Positions 1-10,731 of a stretch of 64,000 nucleotides of DNA are shown one piece after another; positions within the stretch are counted from its first letter, which is position 1; each line of letters opens with the position of its first letter. Position numbers and translations under genes: made by a program. The notes beneath the pieces were generated by a model. It had not been told where the DNA came from. It saw only the letters and a program-made list of their open reading frames with translations, and searched no databases. The DNA is from Alistipes dispar (lineage in GTDB: Bacteria > Bacteroidota > Bacteroidia > Bacteroidales > Rikenellaceae). Location: NCBI RefSeq assembly GCF_006542685.1, contig NZ_AP019736.1, forward strand, positions 2,654,001 through 2,718,000. Reading direction: 5' to 3'.

Positions 1-558
1 TCCGGAACGCTGTCTCTGAGCATTCTGCATCCCGGAGACGATTACTGCATCTACGGGGCCACGGTCGATGCGAAGGGCAACGTGAGCTATCCGGTGAACC
101 TGGTGCAGCTCGCCGGGGGAAGCGAGGACAAAGATGCGATGTTCAAGACGATGCCCGAAGAGCAGGAGGAGATCGTAGTGAAGTTCGACGGCACGGGCGA
201 AGCGACGCTCAAAGTTACGGAGACCGAGAAAGACGAATATTCGACGAATATCGAATACACCGTGACCAAAGGCGCCAATACGGTCAAGGCCTACCGTATC
301 CGCACGGCCAGCACGGCCTACGAGGAGACGCTCGAGGAGGATTTGAAAACGGCTTTTGCCGACTATCCCAACTCGATTTCGGGTTCCTACAAAGAGCTGA
401 CGTTCGCCGACGGCGATACGGAGTCGGAGACGCTGGAATATCTGACGAACTACGATTCCGAATGGGGTGGCAATATCGTCGCGATCGTGACGGTGGACAA
501 GGATGGCAAGCTGAAGATCGCGGATTACTACCTGGCCGGAACAGGCGACAAGGAATAA
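1..558 (+). CDS. C-terminal part of an unknown, probably exported protein
   Basis: The frame is open from the first base to the TAA at 556-558, so about 185 C-terminal residues of a longer protein are visible; the GTG at 82 lies inside the frame and is unlikely to be the true start. The protein is acidic, rich in Thr, Glu and Asp, and has alternating hydrophobic and polar residues typical of beta-sandwich surface proteins of Bacteroidetes. I see no membrane segment, catalytic motif or recognisable family motif, and it does not end in a T9SS-like sorting signal. The N-terminus, where a signal peptide would sit, is outside the window. Function unknown; a surface lipoprotein or Ig-like protein is only a guess from composition. 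Confidence 0.75.
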   Translation, partial: SGTLSLSILHPGDDYCIYGATVDAKGNVSYPVNLVQLAGGSEDKDAMFKTMPEEQEEIVVKFDGTGEATLKVTETEKDEYSTNIEYTVTKGANTVKAYRIRTASTAYEETLEEDLKTAFADYPNSISGSYKELTFADGDTESETLEYLTNYDSEWGGNIVAIVTVDKDGKLKIADYYLAGTGDKE

Positions 559-590
559 GGTCGTTTGGCTGTTTTGCAATTCTATCGTTT

Positions 591-614
591 CCGTTCGGAC
601 ATGGTTCCGAACGG
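591..614 (+). terminator. Hairpin after the first gene
   Basis: A perfect 9 bp stem (591-599 with 606-614) and a 6-base loop lie 33 bases after the stop codon, followed by a short T-rich stretch. It is plausibly the terminator of the upstream gene, though the T tract is weak. Confidence 0.5.
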
Positions 615-723
615 GAATTTTAGAAAAGTTTGAAATCAATACCAGTGGACATTTCTTGCCATAGAGTTATAAAACGAATCTACTGCGAACCGACCGTGTC
701 CGGAAAATAAAAAGTTCATGATA

Positions 724-766
724 ATCGGAAAGAGCGATTGTTCCGGTCGCTCTTTCCGATTTTATT
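724..766. terminator. Strong two-way hairpin in the 559-974 gap
   Basis: A perfect 14 bp stem (724-737 with 747-760) with a 9-base loop is followed by TTTTA on the plus strand and preceded by an A-rich run, so it could stop transcription in both directions. The 416-base gap from 559 to 974 otherwise holds only the hairpins at 591 and 916; I see no convincing gene in it. Confidence 0.65.
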
Positions 767-915
767 CTTCGTCGTCGTTTCTGAGTTGCAAGACTTGTCT
801 TGCATTCGATGGCGATACAACTAACGCCCGTTTTCCGCTCGAATCGTTCGCGGGCCACGTTGTCCTTTTCATACCATGCCCCGAACTGCATTTTCCTGCA
901 CTTCCGGGAAAAGAA

Positions 916-950
916 AAAAGCCTTGCAAATGTTTTATTTACAAGGCTTTT
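916..950 (-). terminator. Terminator of tRNA-Asp
   Basis: Ten paired bases (916-925 with 941-950) surround a 15-base loop, with T runs on both sides (951-960 on plus, A run 911-919 giving U on minus). It lies 25 bases downstream of the minus-strand tRNA and is its likely terminator; it could also act on plus-strand transcripts. Confidence 0.65.
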
Positions 951-974
951 CGCTTTTTTTGTCATGATGTCTTG

Positions 975-1048
975 CGGTGCGTAGGGGACTCGAACCCCTG
1001 ACCCCGTGCGTGACAGGCACGTATTCTAACCGGCTGAACTAACGCACC
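975..1048 (-). tRNA. tRNA-Asp (anticodon GTC)
   Basis: On the minus strand the 74 bases fold as a standard cloverleaf. The acceptor arm GGTGCGT pairs with ACGCACC, the D arm contains the GG pair, the anticodon stem CGTGC/GCACG encloses the loop CTGTCAC with anticodon GTC, and the T arm contains TTCGAGT between AGGGG and CCCCT. The discriminator base is G, as expected for Asp. The 3' CCA is not encoded: after the discriminator the DNA reads CAA, so CCA must be added after transcription. It has its own promoter and terminator. Confidence 0.97.
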
Positions 1049-1068
1049 GTTTTTCGGTATTGCGAGTG

Positions 1069-1098
1069 CAAAGATAGTCGAATTTTTTGAATCGGCAA
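1069..1098 (-). promoter_or_regulatory. Promoter of tRNA-Asp
   Basis: On the minus strand TTG (1096-1098), a 19-base spacer and TATCTTTG (1069-1076) match the Bacteroidetes housekeeping consensus. It lies between the rsmD stop and the tRNA, about 20 bases from the mature tRNA 5' end. Confidence 0.75.
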
Positions 1099-1104
1099 TG
1101 TTTT

Positions 1105-1641
1105 TTACGGTTTTTTGAAGAAAGAAAATTGTACGCTTCCGTAACTTCTTAATTGCCAGAAACAGGCATTGTCCGAAAAGTCCGCTTTCTTCGAGTGTTC
1201 GAAGATCAGCAGCCCTCCGCTGCGCAGGCGGTCGCCTTCGAGCGTCAACCGTACGATCTCTTCGCTGCCCTCCAGATCGTAGGGGGCGTCGGAAAACACG
1301 ATATCGAACTGCTTGTTGCAGTTTTTCAGGTAGAGGAACGCGTTCGCCTTGACGGCGTGGAGGCTGCCGATGCCCAGTTGCGCGGCCGTCTGCCGGATGA
1401 AGTTGTAGTGCACCGGGTTGATCTCCACGGCCGTGACGCTGCGGGCTCCCCGCGAGGCGAACTCGTAGCTGATCGAGCCGGTCCCGGCGAAGAGGTCCAA
1501 TACGTCGCACTCCTCGAAATCCACGAGGTTTCCCAGCACGTTGAAGAGGTTCTCCTTGGCGAAGTCCGTCGTCGGACGCGCTCTGAGGTTGCGGGGCGGA
1601 TTGATCGCCCGGCCCTTGTATTTGCCGCTGATTATTCGCAT
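1105..1641 (-). CDS. rsmD: 16S rRNA (guanine(966)-N(2))-methyltransferase RsmD
   Basis: The 178-residue protein has the RsmD length and start (MRIISGKYKGR). It carries the SAM-binding loop DLFAGTGSISYEF (residues 49-61) and a motif IV that reads DAPY (118-121) instead of the usual (D/N)PPY. RsmD methylates G966 of 16S rRNA with SAM during 30S assembly. The ATG at 1641 was chosen because the family starts there; it overlaps the end of the DUF3822 gene by 10 bases, which suggests translational coupling in a three-gene operon. The family call is firm; the DAPY variant is the only odd point. Confidence 0.93.
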   Translation of the reverse strand: MRIISGKYKGRAINPPRNLRARPTTDFAKENLFNVLGNLVDFEECDVLDLFAGTGSISYEFASRGARSVTAVEINPVHYNFIRQTAAQLGIGSLHAVKANAFLYLKNCNKQFDIVFSDAPYDLEGSEEIVRLTLEGDRLRSGGLLIFEHSKKADFSDNACFWQLRSYGSVQFSFFKKP

Positions 1642-2252
1642 ACGACCTTCCTGAACCGTTTTCCGAGCAATTTGCGCAGTGCCTTCGGATCGTCGCCCGC
1701 TGCGAGGAGCGTGTAGCCGCGCAACGGGAATACGGCGTCGAGCCGTTCGGCGAGGTAGCGGATCTCGGCTTCGTCTGCCGCCGCGATGACTTCGGCCGCC
1801 CGGAGTCGTCCGTCGTCGTACACCTTTATATAAAGCAGTCCCGCCCGCCGGCAGAGCCATACGGTGTTTCCATCCGCCGCGGGACGGTGCAGCAGCGGGG
1901 TGGTGAAACGCAATGGCCGTCCGCCAGCCGCCTCGGCTGCCTGCCGCAGCGCTTCGCCCGGCAGGGCCATGACGGCCACGATCTCCTCCTCCGCATCGCT
2001 GCATACGGTCTCCTCGCCGCTGAGAGCTGGCATTCCGTTCGCGGCGAGCAGTGCCGCCGCGCGCTCCCCGGCGAAGTATTCTACGGGTACGAGCATCGTG
2101 CGCGGCGTCAGCACCTCCGCTTCGATCCGCTCCGCCTCTGCGGGGAATGCCGGAGGTGCGGCCACCGAAAAAGAGTGTCCATCCAACGATTGCTGAATGG
2201 ACACCTTGTAGCCGGGTTGCGGCGTATCAGTCTTCCCAGTTGCCCGCTTCAT
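1632..2252 (-). CDS. DUF3822 family protein
   Basis: A 206-residue protein of the Bacteroidetes-specific DUF3822 family, recognised by its opening beta-rich segment (VSIQQSLDGHSFSV), the LTPRTMLVPVEYF block and its conserved position just upstream of rsmD. The family is thought to have an actin-like or ATPase-like fold, but no reaction is known. No signal peptide or membrane helix is visible. It overlaps the upstream gene by 26 bases and rsmD by 10 bases, so the three are very likely one transcript. The exact start is uncertain because the family usually begins nearer residue 15. Confidence 0.82.
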   Translation of the reverse strand: MKRATGKTDTPQPGYKVSIQQSLDGHSFSVAAPPAFPAEAERIEAEVLTPRTMLVPVEYFAGERAAALLAANGMPALSGEETVCSDAEEEIVAVMALPGEALRQAAEAAGGRPLRFTTPLLHRPAADGNTVWLCRRAGLLYIKVYDDGRLRAAEVIAAADEAEIRYLAERLDAVFPLRGYTLLAAGDDPKALRKLLGKRFRKVVCE

Positions 2253-2862
2253 TGTTGGCCGACTCCATGGAACCGAACTTGACGCCGGGGTAGCGGTTGA
2301 AGATATTTTCCTCCTCGTCGATCAGGTTGATGATCTCCTGACGATAGGCTACCGTGTCGAGGAACATCTTGTAGGGAGCGCGGCACTCGACGATCGGCAC
2401 GACGACGTTCGATGCGGTCGTATAGCCGGCCTCCATGATGAACTGCGCCTTGTCGTCCGTTCCCGGAATGTAGCGCAACTGCTTGACTTGCTCGACGGAG
2501 AGTTTTTTGGGCGAGAAGATCGTGTCGATCACGGCGATCTTGAATTTTTCGATATTCTTCTTGCCGCTCTTCTTCAGCATGGCCATACCCACCGAGTCAT
2601 CTTCGTCCACAAGCTTGCGCTCCAGCTCGAGCGTATCGGTCAGGATGAAGGCCTCGAGCGAATCGAACGTACTCGTGAAGTGCTGATACTTCGACTTGAA
2701 GGAACGCTGTGCGGTGCGGATGTCCTTGATGCGCTCGATGACGGCGGCTTTCTTCGCAGCGAGTTCCTTGTTGAAATTAAGCGGGGTCGAGATCTGGACG
2801 TAGATGATGTAGACGAGCGCTACGATGACTACGCCGAGAATGATTTGAAAAATTCTTTTCAT
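2227..2862 (-). CDS. Hypothetical membrane-anchored protein
   Basis: The 211-residue protein has one N-terminal hydrophobic segment (about residues 4-24) with a positive start (MKRIF), so it should be anchored in the inner membrane with the rest outside the cytoplasm. The following part (residues 30-75) is helical, charged and possibly coiled-coil, and the rest is mixed alpha/beta. I recognise no named domain. It heads the operon with DUF3822 and rsmD, an arrangement that recurs in Bacteroidetes, but no role can be stated from the sequence. The ATG at 2862 follows an AT-rich stretch shared with the divergent helicase gene. Confidence 0.78.
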   Translation of the reverse strand: MKRIFQIILGVVIVALVYIIYVQISTPLNFNKELAAKKAAVIERIKDIRTAQRSFKSKYQHFTSTFDSLEAFILTDTLELERKLVDEDDSVGMAMLKKSGKKNIEKFKIAVIDTIFSPKKLSVEQVKQLRYIPGTDDKAQFIMEAGYTTASNVVVPIVECRAPYKMFLDTVAYRQEIINLIDEEENIFNRYPGVKFGSMESANNEAGNWED

Positions 2863-2884
2863 TTTATAAATAAATATTTGTTAT

Positions 2885-2892
2885 TAATTTTG
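2885..2892 (+). promoter_or_regulatory. -7 box of the helicase gene
   Basis: TAATTTTG fits TAnnTTTG exactly. Its last base is the G of a possible GTG start at 2892, so a transcript from here could not use that codon; this supports the ATG at 2913. No clear TTG is present at the usual upstream distance. Confidence 0.5.
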
Positions 2893-2912
2893 TGCAGCAA
2901 ATAACCGACCGC

Positions 2913-4325
2913 ATGTTCAGTACACGTATCGCGACCCAAATTTACGCCAAAATTTGTTTCGAAACAACTCCCGGACAAAAAAAAATCGTAGAAAAATTGT
3001 CCGAGTACCTCGCTGACGACGATTTTTCGCGGATTTTCGTGCTCAACGGATATGCCGGAACAGGCAAGACGACGCTCGTCGCGGCAGTGGTCGGGGCGCT
3101 TAAGGATTTGGGTATCAAACCGGTCCTGCTCGCTCCTACGGGGCGTGCGGCCAAGGTGCTGGCACAGTATGCCGGCGAGAAGGCCCTTACGATTCACAAG
3201 CGCATCTACCGCCAGCGCACCAATGCCGACTACGAATCGAAATTTTCGCTGAACCTCAATCCCGAACGCGGAGCGGTCTTCATCGTGGACGAGGCGTCGA
3301 TGCTCTCCGACGGCGCGTCGGACGGGGCGCTGTTCGGCAGCGGTTCGCTGCTGGCGGATCTGGTGCAGTACGTCCGCAACGGCCGCGGCTGCCGCCTGGT
3401 GCTGGTCGGCGACAGTGCGCAGTTGCCGCCCGTGGGGAGCGACTTCAGTCCGGCGCTCGACCCTGCGTCGCTGTCCGCCTACGGCGAGGTGGTTTACGGC
3501 ACGATGGACGAGGTGGTGCGCCAGGAGGCCAGCTCGGGCATCCTGTTCAATGCGACGCTGGTGCGCTGCATGCTCGAGAACGGCATTTACGAGATTCCGC
3601 GCTTCGGGATGGATTTTCCGGACGTCGAGGCGGTCGGGGGCGGCGAGTTTCTCGAAAAGTTGCAGGACTGCTATGCGCGGTACGGCCGCGACGAGGTGAT
3701 CGTCGTCACGCGGTCGAACAAGCGCGCCAACCGTTACAACGAAGGCATCCGCTGCAACGTGCTTTCGGCCGAGGAGGAGATCGAGAGCGGCGATATGCTG
3801 ATGGTGGTCAAGAATAACTACTACTTTCCCGAACATGCCGAGGACTGTCCGATGAACTTCATCGCCAACGGCGACATCGCACGGCTGCGGCGGCTGCGCC
3901 GCTTCGAGGATTTCTACGGCTTCCGTTTCGCCGAGGCGGTGCTCGAATTTCCCGACTACGACACGGAGCTTCAGTGCAAGATTCTGCTCGATACGATCAC
4001 GTCGGAATCCCCGTCGCTCACGCGCGAGGAGTCCTCGCGGCTCTTCTGCGAGGTCGAGAAGGACTACCTCGACATCAAAAGCCGTCTGAAACGCTTCCGG
4101 GAGATACGTGAAAATCCGCACTTCAACGCCGTGCAGGTGAAATTCGCCTATGCCGTCACCTGCCACAAGGCGCAGGGCGGGCAGTGGCGCGCCGTCTTCG
4201 TGGACCGCTGCCTGTTCGGCGACGAGCCGATGACGCGCGACATGCTGCGATGGCTCTATACGGCGCTCACGCGCGCCACGGACAAACTCTATCTCGTGAA
4301 TTTCGACGAACGATTCTATGAATAG
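2913..4325 (+). CDS. RecD-like superfamily 1 DNA helicase / AAA ATPase
   Basis: The 470-residue protein has Walker A GYAGTGKT (residues 46-53), a Walker B/DEA box VDEASM (about 125-130), the motif III GDSAQLPPVG and a C-terminal UvrD_C_2 segment with CHKAQG and motif VI YTALTRA (about 449-455). These are the marks of RecD/RecD2-type SF1B helicases, which unwind DNA 5' to 3'. It is shorter than RecD2 (about 720) and lacks that protein's N-terminal helix-hairpin-helix region, and no recB or recC lies nearby. The start at ATG 2913 is preferred over GTG 2892 because the -7 box overlaps the latter. It overlaps the next gene by 8 bases. Confidence 0.88.
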   Translation: MFSTRIATQIYAKICFETTPGQKKIVEKLSEYLADDDFSRIFVLNGYAGTGKTTLVAAVVGALKDLGIKPVLLAPTGRAAKVLAQYAGEKALTIHKRIYRQRTNADYESKFSLNLNPERGAVFIVDEASMLSDGASDGALFGSGSLLADLVQYVRNGRGCRLVLVGDSAQLPPVGSDFSPALDPASLSAYGEVVYGTMDEVVRQEASSGILFNATLVRCMLENGIYEIPRFGMDFPDVEAVGGGEFLEKLQDCYARYGRDEVIVVTRSNKRANRYNEGIRCNVLSAEEEIESGDMLMVVKNNYYFPEHAEDCPMNFIANGDIARLRRLRRFEDFYGFRFAEAVLEFPDYDTELQCKILLDTITSESPSLTREESSRLFCEVEKDYLDIKSRLKRFREIRENPHFNAVQVKFAYAVTCHKAQGGQWRAVFVDRCLFGDEPMTRDMLRWLYTALTRATDKLYLVNFDERFYE

Positions 4326-4893
4326 CGAACTCCACCCGCTCGAACCCTTCCTGCCCGGGAACGCGCGGATTCTCATGCTGGGCAGTTTTCCGCCCAAGCG
4401 TATCCGCTGGTCGATGGAATTTTTCTACCCCAATCTGCAAAACGACATGTGGCGGATCGTGGGCTACCTCGCCACGGGTGACAAACAGCACTTCCTCCTG
4501 CCGGGCGGCCGGCGGTTCGACCGCGGCCGCATCGAGGCGTTCTGCCGCGAACGGGGGATTGCGCTTTACGATACGGCTGTCGAGGTCGTTCGGCTGAAAG
4601 ACAATGCGTCGGATAATTTTCTTCAAGTGGTGCGCGAGGTCGATCTGGCGGCCTTGCTGGCGCGCATTCCCGCCTGCCGGGCCATCGTGACGACGGGTCA
4701 GAAGGCCACCGATACGCTCCGTGCGCTGACCGGCTGCGACAGCCCCGCCGTGGGGGAGTCCGTAGCGGTGCACTATGCGGGCCGCGACCTGCGTCTCTGG
4801 CGCATGCCCTCCTCGTCGCGGGCTTACCCGCGTCCGGTCGAGTGGAAAGCCGAATTTTACCGCCGCGTTTTCGCCGAGAACGGCATTATCTGA
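4318..4893 (+). CDS. Uracil-DNA glycosylase family protein
   Basis: The 191-residue protein carries the UDG-superfamily motif A in the form GSFPP (residues 22-26) and a C-terminal motif MPSSSRAYPRP (163-173). This is the arrangement of the Mug/TDG-like members common in Bacteroidetes, which cleave uracil or mismatched bases from DNA. The protein is cytoplasmic, with no signal peptide. It starts inside the helicase gene (8-base overlap), so the two are co-translated, and mutS follows 239 bases later with its own promoter. Substrate range cannot be read from the sequence. Confidence 0.82.
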   Translation: MNSELHPLEPFLPGNARILMLGSFPPKRIRWSMEFFYPNLQNDMWRIVGYLATGDKQHFLLPGGRRFDRGRIEAFCRERGIALYDTAVEVVRLKDNASDNFLQVVREVDLAALLARIPACRAIVTTGQKATDTLRALTGCDSPAVGESVAVHYAGRDLRLWRMPSSSRAYPRPVEWKAEFYRRVFAENGII

Positions 4894-5073
4894 TCCGCTG
4901 ATCCGTCCGTTTCGGGCAGCCGCTCGCGGGCGGGAAACGCCTGCCGGTGTTTCCGTCTGTTTCTGGATTTCCGGCCGTCCCTCCCCGTTCGGATCGGCCG
5001 GTCGCTTTCCCTTTTGCGGATTCTTTTCCGCAGCGGCCGCCGGAGACCCGGGCCGAAAAATTTGGCCTCCGCC

Positions 5074-5106
5074 TTTTGCACGACTGCCGAAAAACCGTTA
5101 TCTTTG
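5074..5106 (+). promoter_or_regulatory. mutS promoter
   Basis: TTTTG (5074-5078), a 20-base spacer and TATCTTTG (5099-5106) form a textbook Bacteroidetes promoter. The predicted transcription start is about 5110, giving a leader of roughly 22 bases before the GTG at 5133. The rest of the 4894-5132 gap holds GC-rich sequence with nothing I recognise. Confidence 0.85.
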
Positions 5107-5132
5107 TTGGATAATTCATACAATATTTTATT

Positions 5133-7814
5133 GTGGTTTCGGAGAAGAAAATTGAAAAAAAATACGTCGAAACGCCCCTGATGAAGCAGTATTACTCCAT
5201 CAAGGCCGTGCATCCCGACGCCATTCTGCTCTTCCGTGTGGGCGACTTTTACGAAACGTTCGGCGATGACGCGATCAAGGCCAGCGGCATTCTGGGCATC
5301 ACGCTCACGCGCCGTGCGAACGGTGCGGCGACCTACGTGGAGCTGGCGGGATTTCCCTACCATGCCATCGACACCTACCTGCCGAAACTTGTCCGGGCAG
5401 GCGAACGCGTGGCGATCTGCGAGCAGCTCGAAGACCCCAAGCTGGTCAAGGGACTGGTCAAGCGCGGTGTCATCGAACTGGTGACGCCGGGCATCGTTCT
5501 GGGTGACAACATTCTGGCCAACAAGGAGAACAACTATATCGCCTCGGTCTATTTCGGCCGTCGGGCGACGGGCGTGGCGTTTCTCGACATCTCGACCGGG
5601 GAGTTCTACGTGGCCGAGGGCACGGACAGTTACGCGGACAAGCTCATCTCCAATCTTCAGCCCAAAGAGGTGATCTACCAGCGCGGCTACGAGGACCGTT
5701 TCGCCGACGCTTTCGGGTCGCGGCTCTACACCTACCGTCTCGACGAGTGGGTCTTCTCGGAGGAGGTCAATCGCGGGAAACTTTGCAGGCAGTTCGGGAC
5801 CAAGTCGCTGAAAGGTTTCGGCGTGGACCACTTCACGAGCGGCATTTCGGCCGCCGGGGCCATTCTCTACTACCTCGAGTTCACCGAGCACCGCGAGACG
5901 GGACACATTACCTCGCTCTCGCGCATCGACGAGGACGATTACGTGTGGGTCGATAAGTTCACGATCCGCAACCTGGAGCTCTTCTCCTCGAACGGCGCAC
6001 GCGAGAAGTGCAGCTTCGCCGACGTCATCGACCGCACGCTGACGCCGATGGGCGGCCGTCTGCTGAAGCGGTGGATCGCCATGCCGATCAAGGACCCGGC
6101 GAAGATCAACGAGCGGCTCGACGTCGTGGAGCGCTTCACGAAGGAGGCCGACCTGGCGGACGCCGTGCGCGAGCAGGTGGCGATGGTGGGCGATCTGGAA
6201 CGTATTGCGTCGCGTATCGCTGCGCAGCGCGTCACGCCGCGCGAACTGGTGCAGCTCAAAAATTCGCTCGCGGCGATCGAGACGCTCAAGGCCGCGCTCG
6301 AATCCACGGACGACGACCGGTTGCATGCGCTGGCTGCGGGCATCGACCCGCTGGCCGGGGTCCGCGAACGCATCGCCCGCGAAATCTATCCCGATCCGCA
6401 GAACAACCAGATTCAGAAGGGAGGGGTCATCGCCGACGGCGTAGATCCCGAACTGGACGACCTGCGCCGCATCGCGCTCCACGGCAAGGACTACCTTTCG
6501 CGCATCCAGCAGCGCGAGAGCGAGGCAACGGGCATCCCGTCGCTCAAGATCAGCTACAACAACGTCTTCGGCTACTACATCGAGGTCCGCAATGCCCACA
6601 GGGACAAGGTCCCCGCGACGTGGATACGCAAACAGACGCTGGCCAATGCCGAGCGTTACATCACCGAGGAGCTCAAGGAGTACGAGGAGAAGATTCTCGG
6701 CGCCGAGGAGAAGATGCTCGTTCTCGAGCAGCGCATCTATGCCGACATCATGGCCTTCATCTGTTCGTCGCTCCAGCCGATGCTGCACGACGCGGCTGTC
6801 GTGGCGCGCATCGACTGCCTGCAATCCTTCGCGCGGCTGGCCTGCGAGCGGCGCTACGTACGTCCGGTGCTCGACGACGGCAAGCGCATCGACATCCGTT
6901 CGGGACGCCATCCGGTCATCGAAACGCTGATGCCCGTGGGGGAGGAGTACGTCCCCAATGACGTCATGCTCGACGACCGGCAGCAGCAGATCATGATGAT
7001 TACCGGTCCCAACATGTCGGGTAAATCGGCTCTGCTGCGGCAGACGGCGCTCATCATCCTCATGGCACAGATGGGCTCGTTCGTACCCGCCGCCTCGGCG
7101 CATATCGGCGTCGTGGACAAGATTTTTACGCGCGTCGGCGCATCGGACAACATTTCGCAGGGCGAATCCACCTTCATGGTCGAGATGCTCGAGTCGGCCA
7201 GCATTCTCAATAACATTTCGGACCGCAGCATCGTCCTGCTGGACGAGATCGGCCGCGGCACTTCGACCTACGACGGCATTTCGATCGCCTGGGCGATGGT
7301 CGAATACCTGCACAACCATCCGACGGCGCACGCCAAAACACTCTTCGCCACGCACTACCACGAGCTGAACGAAATGGAACAGATGTGTCCGCGCGTGAAG
7401 AACTACCATGTCGCCGTCAAGGAGATGGGCAACCAGATCGTCTTCCTGCGCAAGCTCGAGCGGGGCGGCACGGAGCATTCGTTCGGTATCCACGTGGCGC
7501 GCATGGCCGGAATGCCGCAGTCGGTCGTGGCGCGTGCCGACGAGATTCTGCGCAACCTCGAGCAGGTATATGGTTCGAACGAGATCGTCCCGAGCCGCAG
7601 TCTCAAGGATCGCGGAAAGAAACCCTCGGCGCAGGCCGTGAAGGAAGCCGCCGAGAGCGGTGTGCCGCAGAACATGCAGCTTTCCATGTTCCGGCTGGAC
7701 GATCCCGTGCTGGTGCAGATCCGCGACCAGATCAAGGGGTTGGACATCAATGCCCTGACGCCGATCGAGGCACTCAACAAACTCAACGAGATCAAGAAGA
7801 TCGCAGGTATCTGA
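5133..7814 (+). CDS. mutS: DNA mismatch repair protein MutS
   Basis: The 893-residue protein is full length. The mismatch-reading Phe-x-Glu motif is at residues 39-41 (FYE), followed by the connector, lever and clamp domains and a C-terminal ABC-type ATPase with Walker A GPNMSGKS (625-632), signature region around STFMVEMLE and Walker [11 protein letters not shown]. MutS binds mismatches and insertion loops and recruits MutL. The GTG start at 5133 fits the promoter position and places the first conserved block ([11 protein letters not shown]) at residues 14-24, as is normal. It is monocistronic: own promoter upstream, strong hairpin downstream. Confidence 0.97.
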   Translation: MVSEKKIEKKYVETPLMKQYYSIKAVHPDAILLFRVGDFYETFGDDAIKASGILGITLTRRANGAATYVELAGFPYHAIDTYLPKLVRAGERVAICEQLEDPKLVKGLVKRGVIELVTPGIVLGDNILANKENNYIASVYFGRRATGVAFLDISTGEFYVAEGTDSYADKLISNLQPKEVIYQRGYEDRFADAFGSRLYTYRLDEWVFSEEVNRGKLCRQFGTKSLKGFGVDHFTSGISAAGAILYYLEFTEHRETGHITSLSRIDEDDYVWVDKFTIRNLELFSSNGAREKCSFADVIDRTLTPMGGRLLKRWIAMPIKDPAKINERLDVVERFTKEADLADAVREQVAMVGDLERIASRIAAQRVTPRELVQLKNSLAAIETLKAALESTDDDRLHALAAGIDPLAGVRERIAREIYPDPQNNQIQKGGVIADGVDPELDDLRRIALHGKDYLSRIQQRESEATGIPSLKISYNNVFGYYIEVRNAHRDKVPATWIRKQTLANAERYITEELKEYEEKILGAEEKMLVLEQRIYADIMAFICSSLQPMLHDAAVVARIDCLQSFARLACERRYVRPVLDDGKRIDIRSGRHPVIETLMPVGEEYVPNDVMLDDRQQQIMMITGPNMSGKSALLRQTALIILMAQMGSFVPAASAHIGVVDKIFTRVGASDNISQGESTFMVEMLESASILNNISDRSIVLLDEIGRGTSTYDGISIAWAMVEYLHNHPTAHAKTLFATHYHELNEMEQMCPRVKNYHVAVKEMGNQIVFLRKLERGGTEHSFGIHVARMAGMPQSVVARADEILRNLEQVYGSNEIVPSRSLKDRGKKPSAQAVKEAAESGVPQNMQLSMFRLDDPVLVQIRDQIKGLDINALTPIEALNKLNEIKKIAGI

Positions 7815-7849
7815 CCCGGTGCGGGTTCCGGATGCCGTTATCCGGACAA

Positions 7850-7894
7850 GACGAAAGAGGAGGTTCGCCCTTTGCGGGGACCTCCTGTTTTCGT
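7850..7894. terminator. Two-way terminator between mutS and udk
   Basis: GACGAAA and AGGAGG arms pair with CCTCCT and TTTTCGTC across a short loop; the stem carries A and T runs at its base, so it works for the plus-strand mutS and the convergent minus-strand udk. Confidence 0.75.
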
Positions 7895-7915
7895 CAATGG
7901 ATCGGGGAGCCTCTG

Positions 7916-8536
7916 TCAGTTCCGGTCGATGAGCGACCGGATATTCTGGATGAGCATCGCTACGGCCACCGAGTTGAATCCGCCTTCGGGGATGATGACG
8001 TCGGCGTATTTCTTCGACGGTTCGACGAACTCCTCGTGCATGGGTTTGACGGTCGAGGTGTACTGCGTGATGACCGACTGCATCGTGCGGCCGCGTTCGC
8101 AGACGTCGCGCAGGATACGCCGCGCCAGCCGAATGTCCGCATCGGTGTCCACATAGACCTTGATATCCATCAGGTCGCGCAGCTCCCGGTTCTCGAAGAT
8201 CAGGATGCCGTCCACGATAATCACCTTCGACGGCTTGACCAGCACGGTTTCCGGCAGCCGGTCGTGGTCCACGAACGAGTACACCGGGTGTTCGATCGGT
8301 ACGTTCTCCTTGAGCGCCTTGATATGGTCCACCATCATCTGCGTGTCGAACGCCTGCGGATGGTCGTAGTTGAGTTTCGTGCGCTCCTCGTACGTCAGTT
8401 CGGGGTGGGCCTTGTAGTAGAAGTCGTGGCACAGCGTGGCGACGTCGTCGCCACGGAAAGCTTCCTGCAGACGTTTTACGAGCGTCGATTTTCCCGAGCC
8501 GGTTCCTCCGGCCACACCGATTACGGTTACTTTCAT
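7916..8536 (-). CDS. udk: Uridine kinase
   Basis: The 206-residue cytoplasmic protein starts MKVTVIGVAG and has the P-loop GGTGSGKST (residues 10-18), the phosphoribulokinase/uridine kinase fold, and the YDHP block that helps bind the nucleoside. It phosphorylates uridine and cytidine to UMP and CMP in pyrimidine salvage. Length matches the family. It lies 139 bases after the gyrB stop, separated by the gyrB terminator; I see no clear TAnnTTTG box in that gap. Confidence 0.95.
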   Translation of the reverse strand: MKVTVIGVAGGTGSGKSTLVKRLQEAFRGDDVATLCHDFYYKAHPELTYEERTKLNYDHPQAFDTQMMVDHIKALKENVPIEHPVYSFVDHDRLPETVLVKPSKVIIVDGILIFENRELRDLMDIKVYVDTDADIRLARRILRDVCERGRTMQSVITQYTSTVKPMHEEFVEPSKKYADVIIPEGGFNSVAVAMLIQNIRSLIDRN

Positions 8537-8620
8537 GGTTTTATGGATTGGGTTTGGCTGTTTTCCTTTCGTTTCTCCGTTCCGTGCCGCAGAAGCCGCT
8601 CACGCCTGCCGCCCGGTACG

Positions 8621-8660
8621 AAAAAAGGATCGCCCTCCCTTTCTGTCGGGGCAATCCTTT
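8621..8660 (-). terminator. gyrB terminator
   Basis: On the minus strand AAAGGATTGCCCC pairs with GGGCGATCCTTT and is followed by a run of T (8621-8626 are A on plus). It begins about 16 bases beyond the gyrB stop. Confidence 0.8.
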
Positions 8661-8675
8661 CTCCGTTGGGCCGCC

Positions 8676-10640
<1,965 letters not shown>

Positions 10641-10652
10641 TTAAATATCGTA

Positions 10653-10683
10653 CAAATATACGGATTTTTTCCGGATTGCGCAA
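10653..10683 (-). promoter_or_regulatory. gyrB promoter
   Basis: On the minus strand TTG (10681-10683), a 20-base spacer and TATATTTG (10653-10660) give a consensus promoter; the leader would be about 17-18 bases. Confidence 0.85.
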
Positions 10684-10731
10684 CCCGGGGCCGCGGATCG
10701 GCGCCGCTTCCGGCCGCGGGGCGGCGCGTGC

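Noticed and set aside
718..984. A possible 88-codon gene between the first gene and tRNA-Asp
   Set aside because: It spans the hairpins and enters the tRNA gene; no family motif.
4857..8432. A 1191-codon open frame opposite mutS and udk
   Set aside because: Its amino-acid content is Arg/His/Asp-rich with no motif, and it crosses the mutS promoter and terminator; mutS and udk are certain on the other reading.
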